From: SAR116 cluster bacterium AG-325-I21
GTDB lineage: Bacteria; Pseudomonadota; Alphaproteobacteria; Puniceispirillales; Puniceispirillaceae
Assembly (NCBI GenBank): GCA_003282865.1
Contig: QBYK01000005.1
Coordinates: 1 to 64,000, forward strand
Length of the DNA: 64,000 nucleotides
Reading direction: 5' to 3'
A model generated the notes under the pieces. The model was not told the origin of the DNA. It made no database searches and was given only the letters and a program-made list of their open reading frames with translations. Each line of letters begins with the position of its first letter. Positions within the stretch are counted from its first letter, which is position 1. Made by a program: the position numbers and the translations under genes. This document shows, one piece after another, positions 1 to 10,670 of this stretch.

Positions 1-133
1 AGAATTCATTAAGCTTGTTTTCAGAATACTAAGACACGATTGCATGATTAACTTTTTAAATTCAAGTATGATTCATATAACTTGTCTCGAAAAAACGCGT
101 GATTTTCCAATCTTCCGACGTCATAATTAGCCC

Positions 134-1498
134 ATGACCTATCTTTTAAAAGACCTCGTAAGCCGACTTAATACCGGCACCATTAACGCCCGGAGCCTCG
201 TGGAAGATTGCCTTGCCGCGATAGATGCCCCAGATGGCGAGGGTAAGCGAGCCTTTATCGAAACTTATCATGATCGTGCTCGCCAGCAAGCGGACGCGGT
301 CGACCGGGCTCGTAAACAAGGATTGTCACTTCCTACCTTTGCCGGTATTCCACTGTCAATTAAAGATCTATTTGATGAAGCGGATATTGTAACACGCGCA
401 GGATCAAAAGTGCTTAAAGATGCCACACCAGCTATTAAGGATGCAGCCGTTCTTGCCCGTTTGAAAGCTGCAGGATTTATCGCCATTGGCCGAACCAACA
501 TGACCGAATTTGCATTTTCTGGTATTGGCACAAACGCCCATTATGGTGACGCAAGAAGTCCGTTTGAGCGCGATAAATTGGATATTCATAAAGGGCGTGT
601 TGCTGGCGGGTCATCATCGGGAAGTGCTGTTTCGATTAGCGACCAAATGGCAGCAGCGTCAATCGGGTCTGATACAGGCGGATCAACCCGCACGCCTGCG
701 GCGTTCTGCGGGATTGTTGGATTCAAGCCCACAACCACGCGCATGTCACCCGATGGGGTGTTCCCGCTTTCACAATCATTTGATGCGGCGGGGCCAATGG
801 CAACTAGTGTCTCGTGCTGTGCCATTCTGGATAGTTTGATGGCTGGCGGGCCTGGCGAGGATGAGGCCCCTGTTGCGCTAGATGGAATAAAGCTGGCGAT
901 GCCAAGAGGTTATCTGTTTGAAGATCTCGACCCCCATGTTGCCCATAGCTTCAACATTGCAATAGAAAAGTTATCAGCTGCCGGTGCTATTATTAATGAT
1001 ATCACCATTAATGAAATTGAGACCCTTCGACCAAGCAATAACCCAAAAAGCATTGTTGCGGCAGAAGCTTATGCCATTCATAAAGACCGCCTTGAAGCTG
1101 GCTTGGGCGATCAGTATGATCCTTTAGTTGCCTTCCGCTTGCAGTCTGGAAAAAATATCCTCGCAAGTGATTATATCAATATGCTTGATGAACGAAAACA
1201 AGTCTGGCAAGCCGTTCAAGCGCGCTTGCAAGGGTTTGATGCGTTAGTGCTGCCAACCGCACCAATATTGCCGCCGTTATTATCATCGTTGCAGGATATC
1301 GATTCAAAAATCCAGCAAAGCGCCCTCAGCCTGCGCAATACAGCGTTGTCCAATTATCTGGATCGGCCGACAATCAGCATGCCATGCCATTCGCTAGGCA
1401 CCGGTCCAGTTGGGCTCTCACTTATTGGTTCACGTCAGCATGACCGCCGCCTTCTGACAATTGCCGCAGCTTGCGAGGCAATTATTTCTCCCCGTTGA
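134..1498 (+). CDS. amidase (amidase signature family, GatA/AtzF-like)
   Basis: 454-aa ORF with amidase signature GGSSSGSAVSISDQMAAASIGSDTGGSTRTPAAFCGIVGFKPT and upstream SIKDLF lysine motif. Confidence 0.9.
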   Translation: MTYLLKDLVSRLNTGTINARSLVEDCLAAIDAPDGEGKRAFIETYHDRARQQADAVDRARKQGLSLPTFAGIPLSIKDLFDEADIVTRAGSKVLKDATPAIKDAAVLARLKAAGFIAIGRTNMTEFAFSGIGTNAHYGDARSPFERDKLDIHKGRVAGGSSSGSAVSISDQMAAASIGSDTGGSTRTPAAFCGIVGFKPTTTRMSPDGVFPLSQSFDAAGPMATSVSCCAILDSLMAGGPGEDEAPVALDGIKLAMPRGYLFEDLDPHVAHSFNIAIEKLSAAGAIINDITINEIETLRPSNNPKSIVAAEAYAIHKDRLEAGLGDQYDPLVAFRLQSGKNILASDYINMLDERKQVWQAVQARLQGFDALVLPTAPILPPLLSSLQDIDSKIQQSALSLRNTALSNYLDRPTISMPCHSLGTGPVGLSLIGSRQHDRRLLTIAAACEAIISPR

Positions 1499-1537
1499 AT
1501 AAACTAAATCAATCTTTCAGAAGAGGGTTTGATGACC

Positions 1538-4500
1538 TTAGGCAGCAGCAGTCCGGCCACGCAATTTCATTGCCACAAATGATCCCAGCACAAGCATGGC
1601 AGGCGTTGCCAGCAACGTCAAAATAGTCGCAAAAGTAAGACCGCCAGCAATTGTGCTCGAGAGTTGAGTCCACCATTGCGATGACGGCGCACCAAACAGA
1701 ATTTGGCGTTCAACAAGTAGGATGGTCATTTCGAATACCATCGGAATAAGACCAAGAATGGTTGTAATTGCGGTTAAAATCACAGGGCGGAAACGCACCA
1801 GCCCAGATCGGAATGCTGCATGCCCAGCCCCATAGCCGCGTTTGCGATATTCATTGAATGTATCAATGAGCACGATATTGTTATTCACCACAATGCCAGC
1901 AAGCGCAATCACACCAAGACCTGACATAACGATGCCAAATGGTCGATCGCTGATCCATAAACCAAGAAACACCCCGCCGGTTGACAAGATAATAGCCGAC
2001 ATTGTAACGATAGCTTGCCAACCGGAATTGAATTGTATCATCAACACAATCACCATCAACAACATCGAGATGCCAAAGGCCTGGCCAAGAAAGGCGCGTG
2101 TTTCGGCAATATCTTCATCTTCACCGCCAAATTGGACATCTACATCACCAACAATTGGCTTTTCTACCAATGATTGCCTTAGCTTAGCAATCAGATCAGC
2201 CGGCAATCGGCCTGTCTCGACATTCGACTGGACATACATGTAACGCTGACCGTCTTTGCGTTCAATGTTGCCGCCTTTGACCTGCGGTTCCAGATTGGCA
2301 AAAACTGATAATGGTACATATGAGCCATCATTTGTTGGCACGCGAAGCTCTTTTAGCCGGTCAAGGTTACGTTGGTCGCCCATAAAACGCATTACGACAT
2401 CAAGTTCATCTTCGCTGTCATCAGGCCGGTAATCTGAAATCTGCATGCCACGGGTCAACATCTTGATCATCATGCCAAGACCAGAGATCGAAACACCGTG
2501 CCGACTTGCCGCATCACGGTCGGTGACAAGAGACCATTCCGTTCCCGGCAAAGGACGGCTATCACTCACGTCCACAAAGCCACCAATCTCTCTCATTCGT
2601 GAAACAATCTCACTTGTCGCATTGCCAATCTCAATAAGCGAAGCACCCACGATATCGATACGTATTGGTTGTGCAGACCCCGGACCTTGCTGTTGTTTCT
2701 GAATGCTGAATTGGGCGCCAGAAAGTGCAGTAACACGCTCCCGCATTTGATCAATCAAAACCGCTGCCTTTTCACGGTTTTGCCAATCAGCAAATACGGT
2801 ACGGATAGTTCCAATTGAGTCTCGTGGTGCCTGATTACCTGATCCGCCGGATCGGAAAGACTTTCCATAAAAATCACGAATTCCCTGCTGCGTTAAAATA
2901 CTGTCTTCCGCGCTCTTGACAAGTGCGTCACGTTCCTTGGCAGATAGATCACCACGTGCAAGCACCTGCACCTGAGCCTGATCCGGCTCAATATCGGGGA
3001 AAAAAGAGAAGCCAAGACCCGCCGAAGCGTAGCCAAAAAATGAGGCCCCCATGCAACCGATCACAGCGATCATAACAATCGCTGGTCGGCGTACAGCAAA
3101 TTTCAGCACTGCACGATAAAAGCGCGGCGCTGTTGCCGAAACAGCCATCTGAAAATTCTGCCGCTTACCAATCAAGCCACCAAGGACAGGAACAAAGATC
3201 AATGCCATCAGCAAGGATGCTGTAAGCACTGCAATCACCGTCATTGGCAGATACTGCATAAACTGGCCAACAATGCCAGGCCAGAATAACAGCGGCATAA
3301 ACACCATTAGTGTCGTGATGGTTGATGAAATAATAGGCCATGCCATGCGCTGTGCGCCTTTTTTATAGGCATCACGACGGCTGGCTCCCATGGCGATTTG
3401 CCGGTCAGCATATTCTGTAGTAACAACCACCCCATCGACAAGCATGCCCGCCACAAGGATGAGCGAAAACAGCACTACAATATTCATCGTAATGCCAAGC
3501 ATGTTCAACGCCGTAATGCCAACAAAGAATGACCCGGGAATAGCGAGCCCAACAAGGGTTGCATTGCGTAGTCCCAATGTTGCCAGCACCACAACCATCA
3601 CAATAATCACTGCCGCACCGACATTGTTGCCGAGATCACTCAGCATACGTCTCACCTCTTTAGAGTCATCAAACAGATAGCTTACTTTTACTTCGGGGCT
3701 AATTTGCGGAGCTGCAGTATCAATTATCGTTCGAGCAGCTTCAACCGCCTCGATCACATTTGACCCAACACGTTTGCGCACCTCGAGGACAATTGCCTTT
3801 TCTCCATTAACCCTTGACCAACCTTGTGCTTGCTGGAATGTCCGACGCACTACGGCGACATCGCCAAAGCGAATGCTGTTACCATTTTTTGCCTTGATCG
3901 GCATGTTGATTAAATCATCAACCGACTCCAGAACGCCAGGAACTTTTACCATTAGCCGGCCACCGCCATCATCAATGGCGCCTGCAGTTACAAGCTGGTT
4001 ATTACTGCGCACCAGCTGGATTACCGCAGCCGGGTCAAGTCCATAAGACTCCATCGCTGACGCATCGACTAATATTTCCAGTATTTCTTTGCGGTCACCC
4101 GCAATATCAACTTCCAAAATGCCGGGCAGAGCTTCAAGCCGGTCTTTAATCTTTCGCGCTGCTTGCACCATTTCACGTTCGGGCACGGGTCCGTAAAGCG
4201 CTGCAGTTAAAACAGGAAATAGCGACAGACTAACCTCAACAATCTTTGGATCGTCTGCATCAGGGGGCAAATCAGGCTTGGCATCATCCACAGCTTTGCG
4301 AACATCGGCAATTGCATTATCTATATTCTCACCAGCGGCAAACTCTAAGGATATTGAACCGTAGCCCTCCGCAGACACCGATGTCATTTTATCAAGACCT
4401 TCGACCGACCGAAGCTGTTTTTCGAGCGGCTTAACAAGAAGCCGCTCCGCATCTTCAGGTGAAATTCCATCATATGGCACAGACACATACGCGACCGGGA

Positions 4501-4627
4501 TGTCAATATCAGGCTTGGCTTCTTTAGGAATACTGAAGTAGGAAGAGATGCCAATGATAAAAAGCATTAACATAGCCACAAGAACGGCACTCGTGCGTGA
4601 GAAAGCCGCCTCAATGATGCCGATCAT
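1538..4627 (-). CDS. efflux RND transporter permease subunit (AcrB/AcrD/AcrF family)
   Basis: 1029-aa ORF, RND topology, PKEAKPDIDIPVAYVSVPYDGISPEDAERLLVKPLE N-terminus typical of RND/HAE1 pumps; ATGA overlap with the upstream adaptor gene. Confidence 0.93.
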   Translation of the reverse strand: MIGIIEAAFSRTSAVLVAMLMLFIIGISSYFSIPKEAKPDIDIPVAYVSVPYDGISPEDAERLLVKPLEKQLRSVEGLDKMTSVSAEGYGSISLEFAAGENIDNAIADVRKAVDDAKPDLPPDADDPKIVEVSLSLFPVLTAALYGPVPEREMVQAARKIKDRLEALPGILEVDIAGDRKEILEILVDASAMESYGLDPAAVIQLVRSNNQLVTAGAIDDGGGRLMVKVPGVLESVDDLINMPIKAKNGNSIRFGDVAVVRRTFQQAQGWSRVNGEKAIVLEVRKRVGSNVIEAVEAARTIIDTAAPQISPEVKVSYLFDDSKEVRRMLSDLGNNVGAAVIIVMVVVLATLGLRNATLVGLAIPGSFFVGITALNMLGITMNIVVLFSLILVAGMLVDGVVVTTEYADRQIAMGASRRDAYKKGAQRMAWPIISSTITTLMVFMPLLFWPGIVGQFMQYLPMTVIAVLTASLLMALIFVPVLGGLIGKRQNFQMAVSATAPRFYRAVLKFAVRRPAIVMIAVIGCMGASFFGYASAGLGFSFFPDIEPDQAQVQVLARGDLSAKERDALVKSAEDSILTQQGIRDFYGKSFRSGGSGNQAPRDSIGTIRTVFADWQNREKAAVLIDQMRERVTALSGAQFSIQKQQQGPGSAQPIRIDIVGASLIEIGNATSEIVSRMREIGGFVDVSDSRPLPGTEWSLVTDRDAASRHGVSISGLGMMIKMLTRGMQISDYRPDDSEDELDVVMRFMGDQRNLDRLKELRVPTNDGSYVPLSVFANLEPQVKGGNIERKDGQRYMYVQSNVETGRLPADLIAKLRQSLVEKPIVGDVDVQFGGEDEDIAETRAFLGQAFGISMLLMVIVLMIQFNSGWQAIVTMSAIILSTGGVFLGLWISDRPFGIVMSGLGVIALAGIVVNNNIVLIDTFNEYRKRGYGAGHAAFRSGLVRFRPVILTAITTILGLIPMVFEMTILLVERQILFGAPSSQWWTQLSSTIAGGLTFATILTLLATPAMLVLGSFVAMKLRGRTAAA

Positions 4628-5748
4628 AATGTGCTCGCGAGCTTGTAAAGAACCTCAGCACCATCTTCAACAAAGCCCTGCCCAACGGTAAGCAAGAGCG
4701 CATTATCGGGTAGCCCAGATACAAACACCAATTCGGCACCTGACCGAACCACCTCAACCGGCACCATTACAGCCTTGCCGTCTACCACTGTCTTGGCCGT
4801 TAGATCACCATTCTCTCCAACCGATAAATGCGCCGGTGACATGGCAAAGGCCGACAATGTGCCGGCGTTGATTGTCGCCTCAACACTCATTCCAGATCGG
4901 ATCTTGCGATCCTTGTTTGGCAGATCAATTTCAACATCAAAAGTACGTGTCGCTGGGTTAGACTTTGCCGCAATCCTTGACACGGTAGCCGTTCGAGAGC
5001 CATTGCCAGCAATCTCAACGGTAACTTTCGTACCAATTTTTATTTGCGCAACCTCATTCTGCGGGACTGCAACCACAATTGAGAGCTTATCAAGCCCAAG
5101 AATTGTTGCGATTGCCGTATCACGGCGTACTCGTTCGCCTTTTTCGACATGCAATATCTCCAGATAACCCGATACAGGGGCTACAATAACAGTATCGGCA
5201 AGTTGTTCTTCGAGCTGGCGCAAATTAGCAATTGCCAGGGCATAATCAGCCGCGCGCTCAGCCTGCTCAAGCGGCGCACTAAAGTTCTTTTTAGCAAGGC
5301 GCTCGGTAATTTCGCGCCGTCTTTTTGTAACTTCCAAATTAGCCTTTGCCGCGTCAATCTGTTCCAGAAGGGTGCCCTTATCAAGACGCAGAAGGACATC
5401 TCCAGCCTGCACCTCATGGCCCGCAACTGCATTCATATTAATGATTTGACCGGCCGCTTTTGCCGATACGGTCATCTCAAATTTGGGCTTACTGACTCCG
5501 CTCGCACGAACAACGCGGGTAACCTGCTGGTTACTCACTCTGACGGCTGAGACGGTAAAATTTTGCTTCGGTTCGCCGCTTGGTTTTGGATCAATTTTTC
5601 TGGTGTCAGCTGTAGCGATGCCCTTTGCTGTATTGCCACCATATTTCTGCAGCAAATCATCAGAAAACATCCACCCAACGACAGCTAGCGCTACAATCCC
5701 CGCCATTATATATGAGGACTTCGATTTCATGGTAAATGCCTTGCTCAT
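4624..5748 (-). CDS. efflux RND transporter periplasmic adaptor subunit (MFP/HlyD family)
   Basis: 374 aa, N-terminal TM, lipoyl/barrel-sandwich segments (AGHEVQAGDVLLRLD, APVSGYLEILHVEKGERV); overlaps the RND gene by 4 nt. Confidence 0.92.
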   Translation of the reverse strand: MSKAFTMKSKSSYIMAGIVALAVVGWMFSDDLLQKYGGNTAKGIATADTRKIDPKPSGEPKQNFTVSAVRVSNQQVTRVVRASGVSKPKFEMTVSAKAAGQIINMNAVAGHEVQAGDVLLRLDKGTLLEQIDAAKANLEVTKRRREITERLAKKNFSAPLEQAERAADYALAIANLRQLEEQLADTVIVAPVSGYLEILHVEKGERVRRDTAIATILGLDKLSIVVAVPQNEVAQIKIGTKVTVEIAGNGSRTATVSRIAAKSNPATRTFDVEIDLPNKDRKIRSGMSVEATINAGTLSAFAMSPAHLSVGENGDLTAKTVVDGKAVMVPVEVVRSGAELVFVSGLPDNALLLTVGQGFVEDGAEVLYKLASTL

Positions 5749-6159
5749 TTTGCGAGATAGCTAACATCAGCTGTCACGTCCAATGCCACCTCCAGTTTTA
5801 TAGGCGAATTTTACTTATATCGCAAGGTTAAGCATCGCTATCATACTGTTCCCTAAGAGTTAAATTTACGCAATCACCAATGCCGCGTTAGCCCGGCTGA
5901 GACAACCCAAACGACCTGATACGCGAGCATGATCTTTGGTGCGTTCAAATTAGCTTGATATGATACTAGGAAAGATCAGTGAGTCAGGCGTGGCTAACGG
6001 CGCGCGTTTGTTGGACAGATGTATAAAACAATTATCAATTCACAGTGAATTTAGTATTTTTTATCGGGCATAAAGTGATAATAATGATCACCCCAAAACT
6101 GGCCGTAACTAATTGGACCAAAACTTTATTTACCAAACTAAAAATGAAAAGGCTGATTG

Positions 6160-6855
6160 ATGTTTTCCCATGCTTTTGTAGACCGCGACTTAATGGCAAA
6201 AATGACAGCTAAAATGCTTCTTGAGGTTGAGGCTGTTCATTTTAACGCGGAAAAGCCTTACACATTCACGTCAGGACTCGCTAGTCCCGTTTATATTGAC
6301 TGCCGTAAATTAATTTCCTATCCGCGTATCCGCGAGACATTGATGGATTTTTCCGTATCGGTCCTCTTTCGCGATGTTGGTTTTGAACAATTTGATACCG
6401 TTGCTGGTGGCGAGACTGCCGGCATTCCCTTTGCTGCATGGATAGCATCAAAAATGGGCCTTCCCATGCAATATGTTCGCAAAACGCCGAAAGGGTTTGG
6501 CCGTGATGCACAGATTGAAGGTGATATCAAAGAAGGTCAACGCGTGCTTCTAGTTGAAGACTTAACGACTGATGGCGGAAGTAAAATCAAGTTCTGCGAG
6601 GCACTTCGTAGGGCCGGCGCTGAAGTCCAGCACACAATTGTTGTTTTCTATTATGACATCTTTCCTCAAACCAAAGCCACGATGAAAAAGCATGACCTTA
6701 CCCTGCACTACCTTGCGACATGGTGGGATGTATTACAGGTGTGCAAGGAGACAAACGCCTTCGATAGTCAAACGCTTAACGAGGTCGAAAGTTTTTTAAA
6801 TGAGCCAATCAAATGGTCAGGCGCACATGGTGGTGCAACCGAAATCGCCAAATAG
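6160..6855 (+). CDS. pyrE: orotate phosphoribosyltransferase
   Basis: PRTase motif [14 protein letters not shown] and [18 protein letters not shown]; the track start at 6157 is a TTG, followed directly by ATG at 6160. Confidence 0.92.
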   Translation: MFSHAFVDRDLMAKMTAKMLLEVEAVHFNAEKPYTFTSGLASPVYIDCRKLISYPRIRETLMDFSVSVLFRDVGFEQFDTVAGGETAGIPFAAWIASKMGLPMQYVRKTPKGFGRDAQIEGDIKEGQRVLLVEDLTTDGGSKIKFCEALRRAGAEVQHTIVVFYYDIFPQTKATMKKHDLTLHYLATWWDVLQVCKETNAFDSQTLNEVESFLNEPIKWSGAHGGATEIAK

Positions 6856-6874
6856 TAAAATGTGGTAAAAAAAA

Positions 6875-8689
6875 TTATGCTCTCGCGGCTCTCTTACGTT
6901 CATGCGGACAAAGATACATTTTGCGTAGGCGCAAACTTCGAGGCGTCACCTCAAGCAATTCATCCTCATTGATATAGGCCATCATTTCCTCCAACGACAT
7001 ACGGCGTGGTGGAACTAGCTTTACTGCCTCATCCGATCCGGATGCCCTCACATTTGTAAGCTGCTTGCCCTTTAAAACATTAATCTCAAGATCATTATTC
7101 CGGCTATGTTCGCCAACAATCATCCCCTGATAAACAGGTGTTTGGGGGGCAACAAACATCTCACCACGATCCTGAAGATTGAATAGGGCATAAGCCACAG
7201 CCGTGCCCGAATCCGTCGAAATTAATGCACCATTGCGGCGACCTTCAATTGCACCCTTGTGCGGTGCGTAGGAGTCAAAAATGCGGTTCAGCACACCCGT
7301 TCCCCGTGTTTGGGTTAGAAACCTGCTTTGATATCCAATAAGCCCACGCGATGGCGCACGAAACATCAATCTTGTTTTACCAGCGCCCGCCGCCCGCATA
7401 TCGAGCATTTCCCCTTTTCGGCGGTTCAGACTATCCACAACTGAACTGGCAAATTCTTCGTCGACATCTATGGTCACTTCTTCCATAGGTTCCAGCCGCT
7501 GGCCAGCATCATCTGCCTGATATAAAACCCGTGGGCGCGACACCGTCATTTCAAACCCTTCGCGGCGCATTGTCTCGATCAGCACACCAAGTTGTAATTC
7601 ACCCCGTCCACCAATTTCGAATGAGTCTTTATTGCCACTCTCAGCAAAGGTAATGGCGACATTGGTTTCAGCTTCAGCCAGCAGGCGTTCGCGAATAGCC
7701 GTTGAGGTAACTTTCTTGCCCTCGCGGCCGGCAAGCGGAGAGTCATTCACCGTGATCGTGACTGACATGGTTGGCGGATCAATTGGTGTTGATTGCAAAG
7801 GCACGGTAACGTCAGGCGAACAAATCGTATCCGAAACGGATGTTTTAGCGAGGCCAGCAATACAGATAATGTCACCTGCATGTACCTTTTCAACTGGAAT
7901 TCTGGAAGTTCCCTCAAACTTCAACAACTTGGTCAAGCGGCCTGTTTCAACAATTTTGCTATTTAGGTTTAGACCTCGGACACTGTCATTCACGGCAGCA
8001 CTCCCCTGAACCACTCGTCCAACAAGACAGCGGCCAAGATAGGGATCGGAATCAAGCAGTGTTGCGAGCATCGCAAATGGCGCATCCTTGTCAACCTGCG
8101 GAGGCTTTACATGTTCAAGTATCACATCCAAAAGCGGGTGCAGATTGTCACGTGGGTCATCCAGTTCACGGACACACCAGCCACTTCGGCCCGATGCGTA
8201 AAGGATGGGAAAATCAAGCTGATCCTCATTTGCATCAAGGGCAACAAACAGATCAAAGACCTCATTAACCACCTCTTCAGGGCGGCAATCACTGCGGTCA
8301 ATCTTGTTGATAATCACAATTGGGCGCAGCCCTTGCGCCAACGCCTTGCCAAGAACAAATTTAGTTTGTGGCATCGGGCCTTCAGCAGCATCGGTTAAAA
8401 GAATAACACCGTCAGCCATGCCAAGAACGCGCTCGACCTCACCTCCAAAGTCGGCGTGGCCGGGTGTATCAATGATGTTAATCCGTACATCTTTCCATAC
8501 AACCGAGGTTGGCTTTGCCAAAATGGTAATACCACGCTCTTTTTCAAGATCGCCAGAATCCATCAGCCGTTCATCAACCTGCTGGTTTTCACGAAACATG
8601 CCGCTTTGTTTCATGATCGAGTCAATCAGCGTTGTTTTGCCATGATCAACGTGGGCAATGATGGCTATATTGCGCAGCTCTTGGGTCAT
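6875..8689 (-). CDS. typA: translational GTPase TypA/BipA
   Basis: AHVDHGKTTLID, DTPGHADFGGEVERVL, NKIDR GTPase motifs; 604 aa with BipA C-terminus (GLIGYQSRFLTQTRGTGVLNRIF). Confidence 0.97.
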   Translation of the reverse strand: MTQELRNIAIIAHVDHGKTTLIDSIMKQSGMFRENQQVDERLMDSGDLEKERGITILAKPTSVVWKDVRINIIDTPGHADFGGEVERVLGMADGVILLTDAAEGPMPQTKFVLGKALAQGLRPIVIINKIDRSDCRPEEVVNEVFDLFVALDANEDQLDFPILYASGRSGWCVRELDDPRDNLHPLLDVILEHVKPPQVDKDAPFAMLATLLDSDPYLGRCLVGRVVQGSAAVNDSVRGLNLNSKIVETGRLTKLLKFEGTSRIPVEKVHAGDIICIAGLAKTSVSDTICSPDVTVPLQSTPIDPPTMSVTITVNDSPLAGREGKKVTSTAIRERLLAEAETNVAITFAESGNKDSFEIGGRGELQLGVLIETMRREGFEMTVSRPRVLYQADDAGQRLEPMEEVTIDVDEEFASSVVDSLNRRKGEMLDMRAAGAGKTRLMFRAPSRGLIGYQSRFLTQTRGTGVLNRIFDSYAPHKGAIEGRRNGALISTDSGTAVAYALFNLQDRGEMFVAPQTPVYQGMIVGEHSRNNDLEINVLKGKQLTNVRASGSDEAVKLVPPRRMSLEEMMAYINEDELLEVTPRSLRLRKMYLCPHERKRAARA

Positions 8690-8761
8690 ACAAATGTCTC
8701 TTGGTTCAGGGATTTCTATCCGCGCCGCATTCCTATAACTTAAAAGCTGGAATGGGAAGCA

Positions 8762-9454
8762 TTATTTTGTGTCTGAACCAGCCTCATCATCAGCAAATAG
8801 CCAGCTAGCAAGGCGATAAGCTGGCCAGACAGCAAGCATCTGAGCAAAAATGAAAAATGGCATATCGCCCAAATGGATGCCGGAAAAGCTATTTGTAATA
8901 GACCGGGCAATAGTCACCGCCGGGTTGGCAAAGCTGGTTGACGCAGTAAACCAATAAGCTGCAGTGATATAAAGGCCAACCATCCAAGCCACAGCATCTG
9001 GGCGATATTTAATGCCACCAAAAATCACCATCAGAAGGCCAAAGGTTGCAACCCATTCAGAGCCGTATTGGCTCAGACCACTTCGAAAATTAGTGGCCTC
9101 TTGAAGGATTGGGGCAGCAAACATCCAATGCGCTAAAAAGGTACCACAGATACCCCCTGCAATTTGGCAGGTAATGTAGGCAATGGCCAAACTGCCATAC
9201 AAGTCGCCACGAAGAGCAAAGGCTGCGCTTACCGCAGGGTTAAAGTGTGCCCCTGATACTGGGCCGAGCATGGTAATCAAAACAACAAGAATGGCCCCAG
9301 TTGCAATGGTATTCCCCAGCAGAGCCAGCGCTATGTTACCATTCGCTAATGTTTCAGCCATGATGCCCGAGCCAACTACGGTAGCAACGAGAGCCAACGT
9401 ACCAAACCACTCTGCGAACAAACGTTTTTGGAGATTGTTTTTACTAGTTGTCAT
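8762..9454 (-). CDS. MIP/aquaporin family channel (AqpS-like, arsenic-linked context)
   Basis: Two NPA motifs (GAHFNPAVSAAFAL; SFANPAVTIARS); directly downstream of an ArsC-like gene. Confidence 0.85.
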   Translation of the reverse strand: MTTSKNNLQKRLFAEWFGTLALVATVVGSGIMAETLANGNIALALLGNTIATGAILVVLITMLGPVSGAHFNPAVSAAFALRGDLYGSLAIAYITCQIAGGICGTFLAHWMFAAPILQEATNFRSGLSQYGSEWVATFGLLMVIFGGIKYRPDAVAWMVGLYITAAYWFTASTSFANPAVTIARSITNSFSGIHLGDMPFFIFAQMLAVWPAYRLASWLFADDEAGSDTK

Positions 9455-9460
9455 TTCCCT

Positions 9461-9973
9461 TTACCTTATCGCAACTTGACTGATTGAACGCGCCAAATCC
9501 CCAATTGTTTTTGCAGTTGGTTTTGCTTCCAAAAGCATGTTTATGCGGGTTTCCATTTCCAAGTATGTTCTCTGAAACGTAGCAAGGATATCTTTTCGGC
9601 TGCCTTGCACAGTAGCTGGATCAGGAACGCCCCAGTGCGCCATCGATGGATGGCCAGGCCAAACCGGACACGTTTCACCGGCAGCATTATCACAAACGGT
9701 GATAATTAGATCCATTTTTGGGGCATCAGAATCGGCAAATTCATCCCAGCGTTTCGAACGGGCAAAACTTACATCAATGCCATGATTGCGGAGCACAGCA
9801 AGTGCATAAGGATTAGGCTTACCTGCTGGTTGGGAGCCTGCAGAGTAAGAAAAAAAAGTTTCCCCACCTAATTTACGTAATATACCCTCTGCAATTATCG
9901 ACCTGGCTGAGTTTCCAGTGCATAAAAACAAAACATTTAAATTGGATGAGGACATTTTCAATCTTTTAAACAA
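9461..9973 (-). CDS. arsC: low-molecular-weight phosphatase family / thioredoxin-type arsenate reductase
   Basis: P-loop LFLCTGNSARSIIAEGIL and Cys pair VCDNAAGETCPVWPG typical of ArsC. Confidence 0.85.
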   Translation of the reverse strand: MFKRLKMSSSNLNVLFLCTGNSARSIIAEGILRKLGGETFFSYSAGSQPAGKPNPYALAVLRNHGIDVSFARSKRWDEFADSDAPKMDLIITVCDNAAGETCPVWPGHPSMAHWGVPDPATVQGSRKDILATFQRTYLEMETRINMLLEAKPTAKTIGDLARSISQVAIR

Positions 9974-10017
9974 GTCTTTGTTAGAGTGTTACTGATTTTA
10001 TACCGTAAAGGGGAAAC

Positions 10018-10164
10018 ATGACGAAAATGTTAAAAAAGGCTAACTTGCCGGAAAAAACATGTCTTAGTTGCGGTCGACCATTTCAATGGCGTAAAAAATG
10101 GGCTCGTGATTGGGAGCGAGTCAAATATTGCTCAAAACGTTGCCAGGCCGCGAGAGCAAAATAA
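10018..10164 (+). CDS. DUF2256 domain-containing small protein (zinc-ribbon-like)
   Basis: 48-aa ORF not in the supplied track (below length cutoff): [48 protein letters not shown]; CxxCGRPFxWRKKW...VKYCSxRC pattern; GGGGAAAC just upstream of ATG. Confidence 0.85.
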   Translation: MTKMLKKANLPEKTCLSCGRPFQWRKKWARDWERVKYCSKRCQAARAK

Positions 10165-10177
10165 AATCCAGAAGCAG

Positions 10178-10660
10178 CTAATCTCCTTTCTTAATTCTCT
10201 GAATTGCTGCTTCAAGCGAATTACGAAACCTAGACCGGTCCTTATCTGAAAAAGCAGCGATTCCACCCCTTCGATTTGATTGAACCAGAAAAGGATCAGC
10301 CGCACGAAGATCAGCCATTAGATCTCGCGTCGCTAGCTGTCCACCAATATTGTCGGTTGTGAATATATCGCCATTATGACGAATTGCTGTCACATTGTTA
10401 CTTATTACTTTAGCAGCAAGCGGTATATCACCAGTAACAACAATGTCACCAGCTTTTGCAGTGTCAGCAATATATTTATCAGCCACATCTGGCCCCTCCG
10501 CCACAATAATTAACTGAACTAATGGATTTGGCGAGGGACGAATGCCACCATTAGATACAATCACAAGATCCAATTGATGGCGTGTTATAATCTGCTCTGC
10601 TTCTGCCTTTACAGGACATGCATCAGCGTCAATAAATATCGTCGGCTTTGTCATCGGCAT
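10178..10660 (-). CDS. YaiI/YqxD family protein (DUF188)
   Basis: IFIDADACPVKAEAE, GDIVVTGDIPLAAKVI, FSDKDRSRFRNSLEAAIQR motifs. Confidence 0.92.
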   Translation of the reverse strand: MPMTKPTIFIDADACPVKAEAEQIITRHQLDLVIVSNGGIRPSPNPLVQLIIVAEGPDVADKYIADTAKAGDIVVTGDIPLAAKVISNNVTAIRHNGDIFTTDNIGGQLATRDLMADLRAADPFLVQSNRRGGIAAFSDKDRSRFRNSLEAAIQRIKKGD

Positions 10661-10670
10661 ATGACCTATT

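Noticed and set aside
5765-6156. About 390-bp gap upstream of pyrE as a possible RNA gene or leader
   Set aside because: No tRNA-like, terminator-like or riboswitch-like structure recognised on reading; insufficient support.
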